Shown: positions 44,574 to 54,643, numbered from the stretch's first letter. The stretch is 64,000 nt of DNA from Nocardioides sp. S-1144 (GCF_005954645.2 NZ_CP040695.2:930001-994000); one strand, 5' to 3'. The notes: generated by a model from the letters alone, not told the origin. A program made the numbers and translations.

Positions 44574-45783
44574 CCCGCGGCAGCCGGCGCACGGCGGGGG
44601 AGAGCAGCACCAGCAGGCAGGTGAGGACGTACATCGCGCCGCTGACCATCAGCACGTTGCCGGACCCGAACGCGATCGCGAGCGGGCCGACGGCGATCTG
44701 GCCGACCGGCATCGCGACGAACGAGCCGAGCATGTCGTAGGAGTAGACCCGCGAGAGCATCTCGTCGGGCACGTTCTCCTGCATCGCGAGGTTCCACCCC
44801 ATGCTGAAGACCTCGGTGCCGGCCCCGGCCACGAAGGCGACGACGACCAGCAGGAGCAGCGAGGGGTGCGCCCCGAAGACGAAGATCGGGACGCCGAGCA
44901 GCGAGACGCCGAGCGTCCCCCACAGCAGCGGTCGCTGCAGCGGGACCCGCAGCATCACCAGCGTCATCGCCAGCAGGCCGACGGCCTCGGCCGAGAGCAC
45001 CAGGCCCCAGCCCTCCTCGCCGATCGTGTCCTTCGCGTGCAGCGGTCCGAGGGTGGACCACGGCCCGGCGTGGATCGCGTTGAGGACGCCGAAGGCCAGC
45101 ACCACGACCCACAGCCACTGCGTGGAGCGCACGTAGGTCCAGCCCTCGCGCAGCTCGCTCCAGGTGCTGGCGCCGGTCTCCCTCGGCTCGCGGGCCGGCA
45201 GGTCGACGAAGCCGAGCAGGACCGCACTGACCAGCCACGTGACGGCGTCGATCGCCAGCCCCCAGCCGGCCCCCACCCCGACCACGAGCAGCGCGCTCAC
45301 GGTGGGTCCCACGATGACCAGGCCGGAGCGGACCAGCGACATCAGCGCGTTGGCGCGCTGCAGCTCCTCGCGCGGCACCAGTGACGGCAGGATGCCGGCC
45401 ATCGCGGGCATCCCGGCGGCGGAGACCACGCCGTGCACGGCGCTCAGCGCGATCAGCATCCACAGCTCGGCGGCGCCGGTGATGACGAGGAACGCGATCG
45501 CGCCCTGGCTGGCGGCCGAGGTCAGGTTGGAGACCTGGAGCACCAGCGTGCGCGGCAGCCGGTCGGCGAGCACCCCGCCCCACAGCAGCAGCACGACCAT
45601 CGGCACCGTGTGCGCCGCCAGCACCAGGCCGAGCGCGGCCGGGTCGTCGTCGGTGACCTCGAGGACGGCGAAGGCCAGCGCCACCGAGGCCATCGAGCTG
45701 CCCAGGGTGTTGGCGAACCGCGAGGCGAAGTAGAACCGGAAGTTGCGGCCCCGCAGCGGCGCCATCGAGTCGGCCCAGGTCAC
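44536..45783 (-). CDS. MFS transporter
   Basis: A 415-residue major-facilitator permease with about 12 membrane segments; GGVLADRLPRTLVL is the loop 2-3 motif and SRVYSYDMLGSFVAMPVG the DUF1228/enterobactin-exporter-like (EntS family) region. Probably an exporter. GTG 45783 overlaps the stop of the ArsR gene by four bases (same strand, GTGA), so the regulator and transporter are co-translated. Convergent overlap of 38 bases with DUF1697. Confidence 0.9.
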   Translation of the reverse strand: MTWADSMAPLRGRNFRFYFASRFANTLGSSMASVALAFAVLEVTDDDPAALGLVLAAHTVPMVVLLLWGGVLADRLPRTLVLQVSNLTSAASQGAIAFLVITGAAELWMLIALSAVHGVVSAAGMPAMAGILPSLVPREELQRANALMSLVRSGLVIVGPTVSALLVVGVGAGWGLAIDAVTWLVSAVLLGFVDLPAREPRETGASTWSELREGWTYVRSTQWLWVVVLAFGVLNAIHAGPWSTLGPLHAKDTIGEEGWGLVLSAEAVGLLAMTLVMLRVPLQRPLLWGTLGVSLLGVPIFVFGAHPSLLLLVVVAFVAGAGTEVFSMGWNLAMQENVPDEMLSRVYSYDMLGSFVAMPVGQIAVGPLAIAFGSGNVLMVSGAMYVLTCLLVLLSPAVRRLPRVSTTSAPEPAAP

Positions 45784-46358
45784 GAGGACACCTCGTCGGG
45801 TCCCTCGTCGGTCCCCTCGTCGGGGATCCCGGTCATCTCGAAGGCGACCGCGGTGAGGCTGACGTGGAGCGTGCCGGTGGTGCGCGGGGGACGGTTGGCC
45901 TCGTGCAGGAGCATCGAGGCCTCCTGGACCAGGGCCAGCGCCCGGGCCCACGTGGCCTCGTCGACCCAGCCCTCCAGGTCGCTCATCTGCTGGGGCCGCT
46001 GCGGACGGCGCTGCAGCACCCGCCGCTCGATCTCCTGGCCCACGGCGCGGACGTAGAGGACGCGGTCCTCGGGCCGGGGGTCACCGGGTCGCGGGTGCTC
46101 GCCGCGTCGCTCGTGCGGGTAGCGGTAGCGCTTGGCCACCCCGCCGCGGATCCTCTCCTCACCGGCGACGACGAGCTCGTCGGCGTCGACCAGCTGGCGC
46201 AGGTGGTACGACGCGTTCGCGTGGGTGAGGTCGAGCTCGCGCGCCACCTCGGCCGCGCTCATCGGGGTGCCGGTCAGCAGCGACAGGATCCGCAGCCGCA
46301 CCGGGTGGGCCACCGCCCGCAGCGCGCTCACGTCGGCCCGGCCGTCGTCCTCGCCCAT
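45780..46358 (-). CDS. ArsR-type HTH regulator
   Basis: A 192-residue winged-helix regulator: VSALRAVAHPVRLRILSLLTGTPMSAAEVARELDLTHANASYHLRQLVDADEL is the ArsR HTH. ATG 46358 is chosen, with GGGGGGT just upstream; a GTG at 46394 is in frame but would overlap the likely -10. The C-terminus (DEGTDEGPDEV) is encoded by 12-bp repeats and contains one 16-bp repeat unit. Probably controls the co-translated MFS transporter. Confidence 0.87.
   Translation of the reverse strand: MGEDDGRADVSALRAVAHPVRLRILSLLTGTPMSAAEVARELDLTHANASYHLRQLVDADELVVAGEERIRGGVAKRYRYPHERRGEHPRPGDPRPEDRVLYVRAVGQEIERRVLQRRPQRPQQMSDLEGWVDEATWARALALVQEASMLLHEANRPPRTTGTLHVSLTAVAFEMTGIPDEGTDEGPDEVSS
45791..45833. repeat. 12-bp repeats and one 16-bp family unit inside the ArsR coding end
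   Basis: CCTCGTCGGGTC, CCTCGTCGGTCC, CCTCGTCGGGGA (45791-45826), with CGTCGGGGATCCCGGT at 45818-45833, identical to a unit of array A. Read on the minus strand it codes the acidic tail of the ArsR protein. Confidence 0.7.
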
Positions 46359-46386
46359 CCGACCCCCCACCAGTTGTTGGACGGTC

Positions 46387-46416
46387 AGTGTCACCGGTCG
46401 GCCCGACGACTGTCAA
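46387..46416 (-). promoter_or_regulatory. Promoter of the ArsR-MFS pair
   Basis: On the minus strand TTGACA (46411-46416) and, 18 bases on, GACACT (46387-46392). The expected transcription start is near 46380, upstream of ATG 46358. Confidence 0.6.
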
Positions 46417-46518
46417 GCGACTCTTGGGGGGTCGGTCGCGTCAGCGGGGAACGGACACCGGCGGCGCGCGCACGTGGCGACCCGGTTCACCCCGGCCCGG
46501 ACGGGGGAGGCTCCCGAC

Positions 46519-47070
46519 GTGTCGCACCCACCCCGCACGCCCGGCGTCCCAGCGCTCCCGCGGTCCCGTCCCCAGGCGGGGTCCACCAAGGTCGTCGTCG
46601 CGGTGGTCGCCGGCGTCGTGCTGGTCTGCGCCGGCCTGGTCACCGTCGTGGTCAGGGTCGCCGTCGACATCGGCGCGACCGTCGACGAGGGCCTCCAGCC
46701 GGACCGGCCCGCGACCACCCTCGAGGTCGAGGAGGGCGACGCGTTCGCCTTCGAGGACTTCCGGTTCGACGCGGGGTGGGCCCTCTCGGGCCGGGCGGTC
46801 ACCGCCGACACCCCGGGCCGGAGGGCGGTCCGGGGTCTCCGGGTCACCCACACCGGGGGCCCCAGCGGCTCCGGTGTCGTCACCACGCCCCACATCTCGA
46901 TCACCCTCGAGGACGACGGCGAGGTCGTCGCGGAGGTCGGGTGCACCGTGCCCGAGCACCTGGCCCCGGGCGACAGCGCCGCCCCGACCTGCCTGGTCAC
47001 CAGCGGTCGCCTGCCGCAGGACCACGACCGCCTGACGGTGCACGAGGAGTTCGTCCGCGACGGCGCCTGA
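46519..47070 (+). CDS. Membrane-anchored hypothetical protein
   Basis: A 183-residue protein: Pro/Arg-rich cytoplasmic N-terminus, one membrane segment (about 33-55, VVVAVVAGVVLVCAGLVTVVV), then an extracytoplasmic beta-rich domain with two cysteines (VGCTVPEH, PTCLVTS). GGGGAGG at 46504-46510 supports GTG 46519. No recognised domain. Convergent with the enoyl-CoA hydratase gene. Confidence 0.65.
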   Translation: MSHPPRTPGVPALPRSRPQAGSTKVVVAVVAGVVLVCAGLVTVVVRVAVDIGATVDEGLQPDRPATTLEVEEGDAFAFEDFRFDAGWALSGRAVTADTPGRRAVRGLRVTHTGGPSGSGVVTTPHISITLEDDGEVVAEVGCTVPEHLAPGDSAAPTCLVTSGRLPQDHDRLTVHEEFVRDGA

Positions 47071-47096
47071 CCAGGGTCCGTCGCGCCGGGCCCGGC

Positions 47097-47867
47097 CTAC
47101 TCGCCGCGGAAGACCGGCCGCCGCCGCTCGGAGAACGCCCGCATCCCCTCGGCGACGTCGGCGGTGCGCATGAGCAGGGTCTGGCCGCTGCGCTCGCGGT
47201 CCAGGGCCGCGTCGAGGTGGGCGAGGGTGGCGGCGTTGATCGCGCGCTTCGTCGCGGCCTGCGCGAGGGGGGCGCCCGCGGCCAGGCGGCGCACCAGCGT
47301 GGCGACCACGTCGTCGTACTCCGCCGCCGGCGCCACGTGGGTGACCAGGCCGGCGTCGTGCGCCTCCTGCGCGGAGAGCGGCTCGGCCAGCAGGCCCATC
47401 CGCATCGCGCGGGCCCGTCCGACCGCGGCGGCCACCGTGGCCGAGGCGCCGCCGTCGACCATGAAGCCGATCCGCGCGAACGGCAGCAGGAACGCGGCGC
47501 TGTCGCGCGCGACGATCACGTCGCAGGCCAGCGCCAGGGAGCAGGACACCCCGGCGGCGATCCCGTTGACCGCCGCGAGCACCGGGGTGTCGCTGGCCAC
47601 GATGCCGCGCACCATCCGGGCCGCGACGTCCATCGCGTCGGAGCCGAACCGCTCGTGCGCCTCGTCGCCGCCGATGTCGGCGCCGGTCGAGAACGCCTCG
47701 CCCGCCCCGGTCAGCACGACGACCCGGACGTCGTCGCGCGCGTTCACGCCCTCGAGCGCCTCGGCGAGCGCGAGCGACATCTCGCCGGTCAGGGCGTTGA
47801 GGACGTCGGGGCGGTTCAGCGTCAGGCGCAGGACGGAGTCGGTCAGGTCGACGTCGAGGTCGGGCAT
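47097..47867 (-). CDS. Enoyl-CoA hydratase/isomerase family protein
   Basis: A 256-residue crotonase-fold enzyme: LNRPDVLNALTGEMSLAL, GAGEAFSTGADIGG (oxyanion-hole region) and VNGIAAGVSCSLALACDVIVA. Hydrates or isomerises acyl-CoA substrates; the catalytic glutamates of true hydratases are not both obvious (VDGGASATVAAA replaces P-D-G-G-t), so substrate is open. CACACT is seven bases before ATG 47867. Divergent from clpS. Confidence 0.88.
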   Translation of the reverse strand: MPDLDVDLTDSVLRLTLNRPDVLNALTGEMSLALAEALEGVNARDDVRVVVLTGAGEAFSTGADIGGDEAHERFGSDAMDVAARMVRGIVASDTPVLAAVNGIAAGVSCSLALACDVIVARDSAAFLLPFARIGFMVDGGASATVAAAVGRARAMRMGLLAEPLSAQEAHDAGLVTHVAPAAEYDDVVATLVRRLAAGAPLAQAATKRAINAATLAHLDAALDRERSGQTLLMRTADVAEGMRAFSERRRPVFRGE

Positions 47868-47893
47868 GGCGGCGAGTGTGCCACCATGAACGC

Positions 47894-48202
47894 GTGTCCG
47901 CCGCTAGTCCTGTCGAGGTCGACCCGGGGCTCGAGACCACTCCGGAACACGACGACATCACCGTCCTGGCCACCCCCTGGGTGACCATCGTGTGGAACGA
48001 CCCGGTCAACCTCATGTCCTACGTCACCTACGTGTTCCAGAAGCACTTCGGCTACGCCAGGAAGAAGGCGGAGAAGCTGATGATGGAGGTCCACGAGGAC
48101 GGCCGGTCGGTGGTCAGCACGGGCACCCGCGAGGAGATGGAGCGCGACGTCCAGGCCATGCACGAGTACGGCCTGTGGGCCACGCTCTCCAAGGCCGAGT
48201 GA
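47894..48202 (+). CDS. clpS: ATP-dependent Clp protease adaptor ClpS
   Basis: A 102-residue adaptor: TPWVTIVWNDPVNLMSYVTYVFQKHFGY is the ClpS core with the NDxxxxMxyV N-degron pocket, and the C-terminal helix follows. Delivers N-end-rule substrates to ClpC/ClpA. GTG 47894 gives a normal length. Next to DUF2017, as in most Actinobacteria. Confidence 0.95.
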   Translation: MSAASPVEVDPGLETTPEHDDITVLATPWVTIVWNDPVNLMSYVTYVFQKHFGYARKKAEKLMMEVHEDGRSVVSTGTREEMERDVQAMHEYGLWATLSKAE

Positions 48203-48209
48203 GCCGGCG

Positions 48210-48812
48210 ATGAGCACGGGATTCACCCGGCACCGGCGCAGCGGCCGGGTCATCGCGGCCTTCACCGGCTTCGAGGCCGACCTGCTGCGCTCCCTGACCG
48301 GTCAGCTCGTCGAGCTGCTGCGCAACGAGTCCGCGGTCGTCGACGACGAGCGCGACCCGTTCGAGGCGCTCATGGACTTCTCCGGGCCGACCGCCGAGCC
48401 CGAGGACCCGGTCCTGCTGCGGCTCTTCCCGACGGCCTACGCCGACGACGACGAGGCCGCCTCGGAGTTCCGCCGCTTCACCGAGGGCGGCCTGCGCGAC
48501 GGCAAGGCCCGCGCGGCGTCCCTGGTCATCGACACCCTCGAGGAGGCCGGCCTGCCGCCGCTGCTCGAGGAGGACGGGCTGATGATCGACGTCGAGCTCG
48601 ACCCCCCGGCCGCGGAGACGTGGCTGCGCTCCTTCACCGACGTCCGGCTCGCCCTCGCGACCCGGCTCGGCATCGAGGACGGCGACGAGCAGTACTGGTA
48701 CGACCTCCCCGAGGAGGACCCCCGCTCGCAGGCGCACGACATCTACGAGTGGGTCGGCTACCTGCAGGAGACCCTCGTGCAGGCCCTCACCGACCGATCG
48801 GGACCCCGCTGA
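48210..48812 (+). CDS. DUF2017 protein
   Basis: A 200-residue protein of the DUF2017 family, which conventionally follows clpS in Actinobacteria. Acidic, helical, no membrane segment. Starts seven bases after clpS, so probably an operon. Function unknown. Confidence 0.88.
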   Translation: MSTGFTRHRRSGRVIAAFTGFEADLLRSLTGQLVELLRNESAVVDDERDPFEALMDFSGPTAEPEDPVLLRLFPTAYADDDEAASEFRRFTEGGLRDGKARAASLVIDTLEEAGLPPLLEEDGLMIDVELDPPAAETWLRSFTDVRLALATRLGIEDGDEQYWYDLPEEDPRSQAHDIYEWVGYLQETLVQALTDRSGPR

Positions 48813-48843
48813 GGGGTACGGACGTCGTGAGACGATCCGCCGC

Positions 48844-49365
48844 GTGACGACGCTCCGTCCGGCCGCCCTGGCCGCGCTCGCCCTGGTCCTGCCCGTGCTC
48901 GTCGCGTGCGGTGCGGACGACGCCGTGGAGCCGACGGCGCCGGTCGGCGCGAGCGACCGGACCGAGACCCCGGACGGGCCCGACGGCGACCCGGGCGAGG
49001 CCGGTGGTTCGTCGCCGGACGCCCTCGAGGGCGAGCCGTGCCGCGCCGAGGTCACCGTCACCGGCGCCGTCGAGGCGTCGTGGGGGTCGGAGGGCACGGT
49101 GGCCCCCGCCGAGTCGATCGCCCCGGTGACCTACGAGTCGGCCGACGGCGACGACGTCGTGACCGTGTACGGCGCCGGCAAGGGTTTCAAGCTGCCGAGC
49201 CTGATCTTCCGCACCGGGGCGACGGTCTACGGCACGGAGGCCGACGCCACCGGAATCGAGGTGGACCGCGACGGCGGGGGTGCCGACGTCGACGCGGACC
49301 TGGTGGGGTTCAGCGGTGGGGCCGGCGACTCCGGGGTGCACGTCACCGCCACGTTCAGCTGCTGA
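48844..49365 (+). CDS. Lipoprotein of unknown function
   Basis: A 173-residue exported lipoprotein: signal with lipobox VLVAC (Cys22), acidic/Pro linker (about 30-60), then an Ig-like or beta-sandwich domain with a terminal Cys (TATFSC) that could pair with PCRAEV. GACGAT is seven bases before GTG 48844. Family not recognised. Confidence 0.75.
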   Translation: MTTLRPAALAALALVLPVLVACGADDAVEPTAPVGASDRTETPDGPDGDPGEAGGSSPDALEGEPCRAEVTVTGAVEASWGSEGTVAPAESIAPVTYESADGDDVVTVYGAGKGFKLPSLIFRTGATVYGTEADATGIEVDRDGGGADVDADLVGFSGGAGDSGVHVTATFSC

Positions 49366-49382
49366 CCACGGCCCGACCGGGG

Positions 49383-49769
49383 TCAGGGCTTGACGGCCAG
49401 CACCGGGCAGTCGGCGTCGAGGATGACCCGCTGCGCCACGCTGCCCATGATCAGCTTGCCGACCGGCGTCCGCTTGCGGATCCCCACGACGACCAGCCGG
49501 GCGCCGCTCTCGCGCGCGGCGGCGAGGACGGCGTCCGCGACGTCGGCGACGACGTCGTGGCGGATCTCCACCTCGAGGCCCTGCGCCTCGAGGCCGGCGG
49601 TGAGGGTGCGGATCTCCTCGTCCGGGGCGAACCGGGAGTCGACGAGCTTCTGGCCGGTCGAGGCGTTGACCACGACGAGCAGCTCCTTCTGGGCGAGGGC
49701 CTCGCGGGCGCCGTGCTCGACGGCCGCGTGGCCGAACTGGTCGGCGCTGTAGGCCACGACGACGGTCAT
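49383..49769 (-). CDS. Universal stress protein A family
   Basis: A 128-residue Usp[61 protein letters not shown]; the terminal GxxGS-like ATP loop reads GSVAQRVI. Last gene of tctCBA-uspA; ATG 49769 overlaps the tctA stop by four bases (ATGA). Confidence 0.9.
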   Translation of the reverse strand: MTVVVAYSADQFGHAAVEHGAREALAQKELLVVVNASTGQKLVDSRFAPDEEIRTLTAGLEAQGLEVEIRHDVVADVADAVLAAARESGARLVVVGIRKRTPVGKLIMGSVAQRVILDADCPVLAVKP

Positions 49770-51319
49770 CGGGGCACCTCCTGCTTGTCGGTGTCGGACG
49801 GGTCGGACGAGTCGGACGCTACCGCCGGCTCGGGGTCGGTCGGTGCGGCGGTGGCCGGCGGCTTGCGCAGCCCGGCCAGCACCATCAGCAGCAGCAGCAC
49901 CGCCATCAGGGCGTAGACGACGATCGCCACCGGCTCGCTCCACAGGGTGCTCACGTCGCCCTGGGAGATGGTCAGGGCGGTGGTGACCTGCTCCTCGAGC
50001 TCCGGGCCGAGGATGACCCCGATGATGAGCGGCAGCACGGGCAGCGCGAAGCGGCGCATCGTGAGGCCGAGCAGCCCGAAGACGAGCAGCAGCCCGAGGT
50101 CGAAGGCCTCGAAGTTCACGCTGTAGGCGCCGAGCGAGGCGAAGAACAGGATGCCCGCGTACAGGTAGGGGCGCGGGATCTGGAGCAGCTTGGCCCAGAT
50201 CGGCGCCATCGGCAGGTTGATGACGAGCAGCAGCGCGTTCGCCACGAACAGGCTCGCGATCAGGGTCCACACCAGCTCGGGCTCGGCGTCGAAGAGCTGC
50301 GGGCCGGGCTGCAGGCCGTAGCCCCGCAGCGCCAGGAGCATCACTGCGGCGGTCGCCGTGGTCGGCAGCCCGATCGCGAGCAGGGCGGTCAGGGTGCCGG
50401 CGGCCGAGGCGTTGTTGGCGGCCTCCGGGCCGGCGACGCCCTCGATCGCCCCCTTGCCGAACTCCTCCGGGTGCTTCGAGAGCTTCCGCTCGGTGATGTA
50501 GGACAGGAACGTCGGCGTTTCCGCGCCGCCGGCCGGGACCGCGCCGAGCGGGTAGCCCAGCGCGGTGCCGCGCAGCCAGGGCTTCCAGGACCGTCCCCAG
50601 TCGGCCTTGCTCATCCAGGGCTGGCCGACCGGGATGACCTCGAGCGGCTTGCGCCGCAGGTGGGCCGCGACCCACAGCGCCTCGCCGATCGCGAAGATCG
50701 CGACCGCGACGACCACGACGTCGATGCCGTCGGCGAGCAGCGGCTGGTCGAAGGTCAGGCGGGCCTGGCCGGTGGCGGTGCCGACGATCGCGATGGTCAG
50801 GCCGAGGAAGAGCGAGATGAAGCCGCGCAGCTTCGAGGCGCCGAGCACGGCGGTGACCATGAACAGGGCCAGCAGCATGATCGCGAAGTACGACGGGGCG
50901 CCGAGCTTGACCACGACGTCGGCGACGGTGGGGGCCAGGAGGGCGAGCAGCGCGGTGCCGATCGTCCCGGCCACGAAGGAGCCGATCGCCGCGGTCGCGA
51001 GGGCCTGCGCCGCCCGCCCCCGCTTGGCCATCTTGTTGCCCTCGATCGCGGTGACGACCGAGGAGGACTCACCGGGTGTGTTCAGCAGGATCGAGGTCGT
51101 CGAGCCGCCGTACATGCCGCCGTAGTAGATGCCGGCGAACATGATGATCGCGCTGTCGACACCGACGCTGTAGGTCACCGGCAGGAGCATGGCCACGGTC
51201 ATCGCGGGCCCGATGCCGGGCAGGACGCCGACCGACGTGCCGAGCAGCACCCCGATCACGGCGAAGAGCAGGTTGGTCGGCGTCAGCGCAGACTGGAAGC
51301 CCTCGAGCAGCAGCTCCAT
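49766..51319 (-). CDS. tctA: Tripartite tricarboxylate transporter large permease TctA
   Basis: A 517-residue permease with 11-12 membrane segments: [32 protein letters not shown] and [17 protein letters not shown] are family signatures. Forms the import channel for tri- or dicarboxylates with TctB, fed by TctC. Overlaps the TctB stop by one base (51319). Confidence 0.93.
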   Translation of the reverse strand: MELLLEGFQSALTPTNLLFAVIGVLLGTSVGVLPGIGPAMTVAMLLPVTYSVGVDSAIIMFAGIYYGGMYGGSTTSILLNTPGESSSVVTAIEGNKMAKRGRAAQALATAAIGSFVAGTIGTALLALLAPTVADVVVKLGAPSYFAIMLLALFMVTAVLGASKLRGFISLFLGLTIAIVGTATGQARLTFDQPLLADGIDVVVVAVAIFAIGEALWVAAHLRRKPLEVIPVGQPWMSKADWGRSWKPWLRGTALGYPLGAVPAGGAETPTFLSYITERKLSKHPEEFGKGAIEGVAGPEAANNASAAGTLTALLAIGLPTTATAAVMLLALRGYGLQPGPQLFDAEPELVWTLIASLFVANALLLVINLPMAPIWAKLLQIPRPYLYAGILFFASLGAYSVNFEAFDLGLLLVFGLLGLTMRRFALPVLPLIIGVILGPELEEQVTTALTISQGDVSTLWSEPVAIVVYALMAVLLLLMVLAGLRKPPATAAPTDPEPAVASDSSDPSDTDKQEVPR

Positions 51320-51840
51320 CAGAGGACCCCGTCCAGGATGCCGGCCGGGATCGGGATGCCGAGACCGGAGTAGAAGCCGTACCAGGTGCCGACCGACAGG
51401 GCGGCGCCGATCGCGACGTCGCGCACGTGGGTGCGGCTGCCGAGCACGCCGGCACCGCCGGCGAAGAGCAGCGCCCCGGTGATCGCCCAGCCGAGCCAGT
51501 CGATGAGCAGGATGTTGAGCACGAAGACGCCGACGAGCAGGGCCACGGTGCGCCAGTCGGCGCCCCCCGTGAGGTCGACGTCCTCGCCGTCCTCGGCCTG
51601 CGGGACGTCGCCGCGCGCGGTGGCCACGGCGAGCAGCACCCCGAGCAGGGTGAGCACGGCGCCGACGACGTACGGGACGGCGTAGGGCTGCACGGGCTGG
51701 TCGGCGAAGCCGTCGTCGAGCGTGACGGCGTCGACGAGCACGCAGGCCCCGACGACGACGAGGAACGCCGCGAGGCCGTACTGCGCCTTGTCGACGGGAC
51801 GGGTCGTGGTCCCGGCCGTGGGCGGTGCGGTGGTGGTCAT
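51319..51840 (-). CDS. tctB: Tripartite tricarboxylate transporter small subunit TctB
   Basis: A 173-residue small membrane subunit with four hydrophobic segments, first at about 22-40, last near 145-165. ATG 51840 overlaps the tctC stop (51837-51840). Pairs with TctA. Confidence 0.9.
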   Translation of the reverse strand: MTTTAPPTAGTTTRPVDKAQYGLAAFLVVVGACVLVDAVTLDDGFADQPVQPYAVPYVVGAVLTLLGVLLAVATARGDVPQAEDGEDVDLTGGADWRTVALLVGVFVLNILLIDWLGWAITGALLFAGGAGVLGSRTHVRDVAIGAALSVGTWYGFYSGLGIPIPAGILDGVL

Positions 51841-52877
51841 GCGATTCCCAGCTCCTTCAGGGTGTCCTCGACGCGGGCGTCCTGCTCCTCCAGGAACGTG
51901 GCGAACTCGTCGCCGGTCGCGAAGTTGTCCGACCAGCCGTTGCGGGCCAGCGCGTCCTGCCACTCGTCGGTGGCGTGCAGCTCGGTGAAGAGGTCGGTGA
52001 GGTACTCGCGCTGCTCCTCGGAGATGTCCGGGGGCGCCAGCACGCCGCGCCAGTTGGTGAAGACCATGTCGATGCCCTCCTCGGTGAGGGTCGGGGCGTC
52101 CACGGTGTCGAGGCGCTCGGCGCCGGAGACCGCCAGCACCCGCAGCGAGCCGTCGGCGATCTGGCCCTCGAACTCGCCGAGGCCGGAGGTGCCGACGTCG
52201 ATCTTCTCGCCGAGCAGCGCGGTGGTGAGCGGGCCGCCGCCGTCGTAGGGGACGTAGGTCACCTCGCGCGGGTCGATCCCGAGCTCGGCGGCGAGCTGGT
52301 GGGGGAAGAGGTGGTCGGGCCCGCCCGGCGAGGAACCGCCGCCGACGACGACGCTGCCGGGGTCGGCCCGCCACGCCTCGACCAGGTCGCCGACGTCCTG
52401 GAACGGCGAGTCGGCCGGCACCAGGATGCCCTCCTGCTCCTCGACTACGCGCGCGATCGGCGTCATGTCGGAGACCCGGGCGTCGGACTTGTTGGTGTAG
52501 ACCGCGCCGACGACGCCCAGGCCCATCGTCATCACCAGGTCGTCGGCCCCGGCGGAGTTGGCCAGGCGCTGCATCGCGACGGTGCCGCTGGCGCCGAGGA
52601 CGTTGGTGATCTCGAAGCGGCCGGTGAGGTCGTTGTCCTCGAGCGCCTTCGCGGCGGCCCGGCCGGTGAGGTCGTAGCCACCGCCGGGGCTGTTCGGGAT
52701 CATCATCTGCAGCCGGCGGTTCGAGGGGTCGTCGGAGCCGCGGGTGACCCCGCAGCCGGCGAGGGCGGTCACGGCGCAGAGCGCGGCGACGACGGCGACG
52801 AGCGGCCGCGCCCGGCGCGGGCGGACCCGGCGCGGGGGCGGGTGGTGGTGTGATGTGGGCGACACGTGGACGAGCAT
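51837..52877 (-). CDS. tctC: Tricarboxylate-binding lipoprotein TctC
   Basis: A 346-residue Bug/TctC-type binding protein with a signal peptide and lipobox LAGC (Cys42), then the conserved start of the binding domain [19 protein letters not shown] and [11 protein letters not shown]. Delivers carboxylate to TctAB. First gene of the unit; divergent from the CitA-like kinase, which probably controls it. The exact start is less certain than the lipobox. Confidence 0.9.
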   Translation of the reverse strand: MLVHVSPTSHHHPPPRRVRPRRARPLVAVVAALCAVTALAGCGVTRGSDDPSNRRLQMMIPNSPGGGYDLTGRAAAKALEDNDLTGRFEITNVLGASGTVAMQRLANSAGADDLVMTMGLGVVGAVYTNKSDARVSDMTPIARVVEEQEGILVPADSPFQDVGDLVEAWRADPGSVVVGGGSSPGGPDHLFPHQLAAELGIDPREVTYVPYDGGGPLTTALLGEKIDVGTSGLGEFEGQIADGSLRVLAVSGAERLDTVDAPTLTEEGIDMVFTNWRGVLAPPDISEEQREYLTDLFTELHATDEWQDALARNGWSDNFATGDEFATFLEEQDARVEDTLKELGIA

Positions 52878-52933
52878 GGAGCCGCGGTGTGGCGCTCGTC
52901 ACCCTTGCGGTGGCAAAGGAGGTTGTGGTCGTT

Positions 52934-54643
52934 GTGGTCACGCGCCGGAGGGGCCTCGGCCCGCGCGGTGGCCCGGGGAGTCGTGGACCCACGCTCGCCG
53001 GGCAGTTCCTCGCGCTCCAGCTCGTCGTGGTGGCGGTGCTGCTCACCGCCGTCGGCGTGTTCGGGGTCCGGCAGTCCGACGCCCAGTTCCAGGCCGAGCG
53101 CGGCCCGGCGATGCGCTCGATGGCCGAGGACGTCGCCGGGCTCGACCCGGTCCGCTCGGCGCTGGACGCCGCCTCGGGCAGCGCCCCGGACGGCGCCCCG
53201 GACGGCACCCCGGGCGGCACCCCGGTCGACGCCGACGAGCTGGCCCGCCGGCTCGCGCCGTCGGCGGTGCGGGGGCGGGCCTTCTCCGGTGCCACCGACG
53301 TGCTGGTCGTGGGGCTCGACGGCACCGTGGTGGGCGCCGCCGACCCCTCCCGCGTCGGCGAGCGGGCCGCGCTCGGCGCCAGTGACGCCCTCCAGGGACG
53401 CGGCTGGCTCGGCGAGGTGGAGGTCGACGGTCGCCGCACCGTCGCCGCGCACGCGCCGATCTACGCCGAGGACGCCCGGTTCCTCGGCATCGTCGTGGCC
53501 GAGCAGACCTACCCCGCGCTCGGCGACCGGCTCACCGGCGCGACGTCCGACCTCGCGCTCTACCTCGGGCTCGGGGCGCTGCTCGGCGTCGGCGGCTCGT
53601 ACGCCGTCTCGGTGCTGCTGCGCCGGCGCACCCGCGGTCTCGGGGCCCGCGAGATCGACACGCTGGCCGACCACCGCGAGGCGCTGCTCCACAGCATCCG
53701 CGAGGGCGTGGTCGCGGTCGGCACCGACGACCGGGTCACGATGATCAACGACGCCGCGCGGCTCACCCTCGGGGTCACCGGTGAGGCCGTCGGCCGCGGG
53801 GTCGACGAGCTCGGTCTCGACCCCCACGTCGTCGCGCTCCTCGCCGGGCGGGACGCCGTCGACGTCCAGGACGCCGTCGCGCTGGTCGGCGACCGGGTCG
53901 TGGTGTTCAACCGGCGCCGGGCGTCGTCGCAGGGGCGGGGGATCGGGAGCGTGACGACGCTGCGCGACCGCACCGAGCTGCTCTCGCTGCAGAGCCAGCT
54001 CAGCTCGAACCTGTCGATCACCGACACCCTGCGGGCCCAGACCCACGAGTTCGACAACCGGCTCCACACCATCTCGGGGCTGGTCCAGCTCGGTGAGTAC
54101 GACGAGGTGCGCACCCTCGTCGGCACGCTCACCCGCCGCCGCTCCGAGGTCGGCGCCTTCGTGTCCTCGCGCATCGACGACCCCGCGGTCGCCGCGCTCC
54201 TCCTGGCCAAGGACGCCGTCGCCGACGAGCGCGGCGTCGAGCTGGTGCTCGACCCCGGCTCCCGGCTGCCCACGCTGCCGGCCGACGTCTCCGCCGACCT
54301 GACCACCGTGGTCGGCAACCTCGTCGACAACGCCGTCGACGCCTGCTCGGGCCGCGAGGCGCCGACGGTCGAGCTGTGGCTGACGGTGGTCGACGGCGTC
54401 GTCCACGTGCGGGTCCGCGACAACGGCCCCGGCGTGCCCGCCGAGCTGCGCGAGGCCATCTTCGTGCGTGGGTTCAGCACCAAGCCCGACGTCCTCGGGG
54501 GCCGGGGGATCGGGCTGCCGCTCGTGCAGCTGATCTGCGCCCGCCGCGGCGGGCGGGTCGAGGCCGACCGGGCCGCGGAGGAGGGCGGGGCGGAGTTCCT
54601 GGTCGTGCTGCCCCTCGCGGTACGGCAGGGTGAGGTCTCGTGA
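52934..54643 (+). CDS. CitA/DcuS-type sensor histidine kinase
   Basis: A 569-residue kinase: TM1 at about 30-52, an extracytoplasmic sCache-like ligand domain (about 55-200), TM2 near 200-225, a PAS-like linker (LLHSIREGVVAVGTDDRVTMINDAA), the SPOB_a-type phospho-acceptor helix with His371 (THEFDNRLHTISGL) and an HATPase domain (LVDNAVDA N-box; GGRGIGLPLV). Senses citrate/C4-dicarboxylate-like ligands. Start 52934 follows AAAGGAGG (52915-52922); an earlier GTG leaves too little spacing. A Pro/Asp/Gly repeat of 12 bp (53183-53230) codes the linker SAPDGAPDGTPGGTP. Confidence 0.88.
   Translation: MVTRRRGLGPRGGPGSRGPTLAGQFLALQLVVVAVLLTAVGVFGVRQSDAQFQAERGPAMRSMAEDVAGLDPVRSALDAASGSAPDGAPDGTPGGTPVDADELARRLAPSAVRGRAFSGATDVLVVGLDGTVVGAADPSRVGERAALGASDALQGRGWLGEVEVDGRRTVAAHAPIYAEDARFLGIVVAEQTYPALGDRLTGATSDLALYLGLGALLGVGGSYAVSVLLRRRTRGLGAREIDTLADHREALLHSIREGVVAVGTDDRVTMINDAARLTLGVTGEAVGRGVDELGLDPHVVALLAGRDAVDVQDAVALVGDRVVVFNRRRASSQGRGIGSVTTLRDRTELLSLQSQLSSNLSITDTLRAQTHEFDNRLHTISGLVQLGEYDEVRTLVGTLTRRRSEVGAFVSSRIDDPAVAALLLAKDAVADERGVELVLDPGSRLPTLPADVSADLTTVVGNLVDNAVDACSGREAPTVELWLTVVDGVVHVRVRDNGPGVPAELREAIFVRGFSTKPDVLGGRGIGLPLVQLICARRGGRVEADRAAEEGGAEFLVVLPLAVRQGEVS
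53183..53230 (+). repeat. Coding 12-bp repeat (4 units)
   Basis: GCCCCGGACGGC twice, then ACCCCGGGCGGC and ACCCCGGTCGAC, coding a flexible APDGAPDGTPGGTPVD linker in the sensor domain of the kinase. Confidence 0.6.

Noticed and set aside
46359..46394. Upstream GTG 46394 as the ArsR start
   Set aside because: It would lie over the -10 of the predicted promoter; ATG 46358 has a ribosome site and fits the domain start.
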